A DNA stretch of 13,861 nucleotides. It comes from an uncultured Dorea sp. (GTDB lineage Bacteria; Bacillota; Clostridia; Lachnospirales; Lachnospiraceae). Position 1 is the first letter of the stretch. Every line of letters starts with the position of its first letter. Below the pieces are notes generated by a model. That model did not search any database. It was not told the DNA's origin and saw nothing but the letters and a program-made list of their open reading frames with translations. This document shows positions 12,663-13,861 of this stretch, piece after piece. The position numbers were made by a program, and so were the translations under genes. The stretch spans positions 1 through 13,861 of the forward strand of contig NZ_CAKRAH010000066.1 in NCBI RefSeq assembly GCF_934294775.1, in the 5' to 3' direction.

Positions 12663-13560
12663 AGTATGTTCCGGAAACACTGATGAACGCGGTAAATGAA
12701 GTAGAAGAGGCATATAATTATTATAAAAATGATCCACAGTTTCAGGCAGAACTGGATGATCTTCTGAAGAATTATGCAGGAAGACCTTCTTTATTATATG
12801 AAGCAAAAAAGATGACAAAAGACCTGGGAGGAGCAAAGATCTATCTGAAACGTGAAGATCTGAACCATACAGGAGCACACAAGATCAACAATGTATTAGG
12901 ACAGGTTCTTCTGGCTAAGAAGATGGGAAAGACACGTGTCATTGCAGAGACCGGCGCAGGTCAGCATGGTGTTGCAACTGCAACTGCAGCTGCTCTTATG
13001 GATATGGAATGTGAGATCTACATGGGAAAAGAAGACACAGACAGGCGTTAAATGTATACCGTATGGAACTGCTCGGTGCGAAAGTACATCCTGTTACAAC
13101 AGGAACCATGACTTTAAAAGATGCGGTTAACGAGACCATGCGTGAATGGGATAATCGTAAGGATGATACACTGTATGTATTAGGATCAGTCATGGGACCA
13201 CATCCATTTCCAACTATTGTACGTGATTTCCAGAAGGTAATCAGTAAAGAGATTAAAGAACAGATGTTAGAAAAAGAAGGAAGACTTCCAGATGCAGTTA
13301 TCGCCTGTGTAGGTGGTGGAAGTAATGCGATTGGTGCATTCTATGAATTTATTCCAGATAAAGAAGTAAGACTGATCGGATGTGAAGCAGCAGGCCTTGG
13401 GGGAGATACAGAAAAACATGCGGCAACCATCGCGAAAGGAACACAGGGAATCTTCCATGGTATGAAGTCGCTATTCTGTCAGAATGAATATGGACAGATC
13501 GCACCGGTGTATTCAATTTCAGCCGGACTGGATTATCCGGGAATCGGACCGGAACATGCA
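12659..13560 (+). pseudogene. trpB: Tryptophan synthase beta chain, truncated at both ends and frameshifted
   Basis: TrpB homology begins at 12659 with GQYVPETLMNAVNEVEEAYN; the first roughly 15-20 residues are missing. ATG 12683 overlaps the trpD' stop as TGATG, so a 122-codon product to 13051 could be made by reinitiation. It keeps the PLP lysine in HTGAHKINN (K67 from that ATG). After EDTDR the frame breaks. Normal R-Q-A-L-N-V-Y would be restored by four bases (CAGG) after 13045, where one unit of a probable tandem GGCA repeat is gone. The second frame (from 13045) reads ALNVYRMELLGAKVHPVTTG through the phosphate-binding GGGSNAIG to YPGIGPEHA. It then fuses to trpA, losing about 100-120 C-terminal residues. 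Intact TrpB condenses indole with serine. Confidence 0.9.
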
Positions 13561-13861
13561 ATGCAGAAGGCAGGCGCAGATCTGATCGAGATCGGAATTC
13601 CATTTTCAGATCCGATCGCAGAAGGGCCGGTCATTCAGGAAGCAGATGAAAGAGCGCTGGCGGCAGGTTGTACAACCGATAAATTAATGGACATGGTTGA
13701 AAGTATCGAAGATCAGCTTAAAATCCCGGTGGTTTTCATGACATATATGAATCAAATCTTCGTCTATGGCACGGAGCGGTTCATGAAGCGTGCCGCAGAG
13801 TGTGGTATCTGTGGTGTGATCGTACCGGATGTCCCATATGAAGAAAAGGAAGATCTGGCGG
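13561..13861 (+). pseudogene. trpA: Tryptophan synthase alpha chain, N-terminus lost and fused in frame to trpB; runs off window
   Basis: From 13561 the second trpB frame continues without interruption as MQKAGADLIEIGIPFSDPIA, EGPVIQEADERALAAGCTTD and so on to GVIVPDVPYEEKEDLA at the window end. This is TrpA from about residue 35-40 onward; the first strand (normally with a FIPFVTAGDP-like motif) is missing. The catalytic Glu of IEIG is retained. The position of the catalytic Asp (usually ADGP) is Glu here (AEGP), which I believe is common in this group. TrpA cleaves indole-glycerol phosphate to indole. The ATG at 13561 is internal, with no ribosome-binding site, so translation would need the fusion or an internal start. 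The rest of the gene is outside the window. Confidence 0.88.

Noticed and set aside
13030..13060. Programmed ribosomal frameshift in trpB
   Set aside because: There is no slippery heptamer or downstream structure, and the missing bases are explained by loss of one GGCA repeat unit; the neighbouring genes are broken too.

Overview
The window looks like chromosomal DNA of a gut Lachnospiraceae (Firmicutes, Clostridia). The evidence is low-to-moderate GC, strong AGGAGG ribosome-binding sites, a ZTP riboswitch ahead of formate-tetrahydrofolate ligase, a T-box leader ahead of trp genes, and protein sequences typical of the Dorea/Blautia/Mediterraneibacter group. The family assignment is an inference from protein style, not from a search.

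Left part (1-8516), mostly monocistronic metabolism and membrane genes. It opens with the C-terminal end of a beta-carbonic anhydrase. Two tandem full-length paralogues of the fused ThrE-type threonine/serine exporter family follow, separated by a terminator and a nested hairpin repeat. Next come a promoter, a ZTP riboswitch with terminator and fhs (one-carbon metabolism), then a CorA-type Mg2+/divalent metal channel, then a zinc-ribbon, single-pass membrane protein with a TcaA-like architecture and two DEPTRM motifs.

Middle (8530-10858): the conserved transcription/translation cluster rpmG-secE-nusG-rplK-rplA. A near-identical hairpin sits just upstream of the Shine-Dalgarno of both rplK and rplA. 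It resembles the 23S rRNA binding site of ribosomal protein L1, so L1 feedback control is likely. The operon ends at a strong terminator after rplA; rplJ-rplL, which usually follow, are absent here.

Right part (10859-13861): about 0.7 kb of non-coding DNA holds a possible bidirectional terminator, two hairpin repeats, a consensus promoter and a complete-looking T-box with a TGG (Trp) specifier. It leads into a trp operon that is broken throughout. trpE is an N-terminal piece joined to a C-terminal piece. trpG is not recognisable. trpD has ACG where its ATG should be and is cut in half. trpC and trpF are missing. trpB lacks its first residues, has a 4-bp frameshift and loses its C-terminus, where it is fused in frame to a trpA lacking its N-terminus; trpA runs off the window. 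The retained stretches are otherwise clean coding sequence without scattered stops, so the lesions are either very recent (tryptophan auxotrophy in the making) or a product of misassembly or strain mixing. This locus is the most remarkable thing in the window. I found no wholly new gene system.
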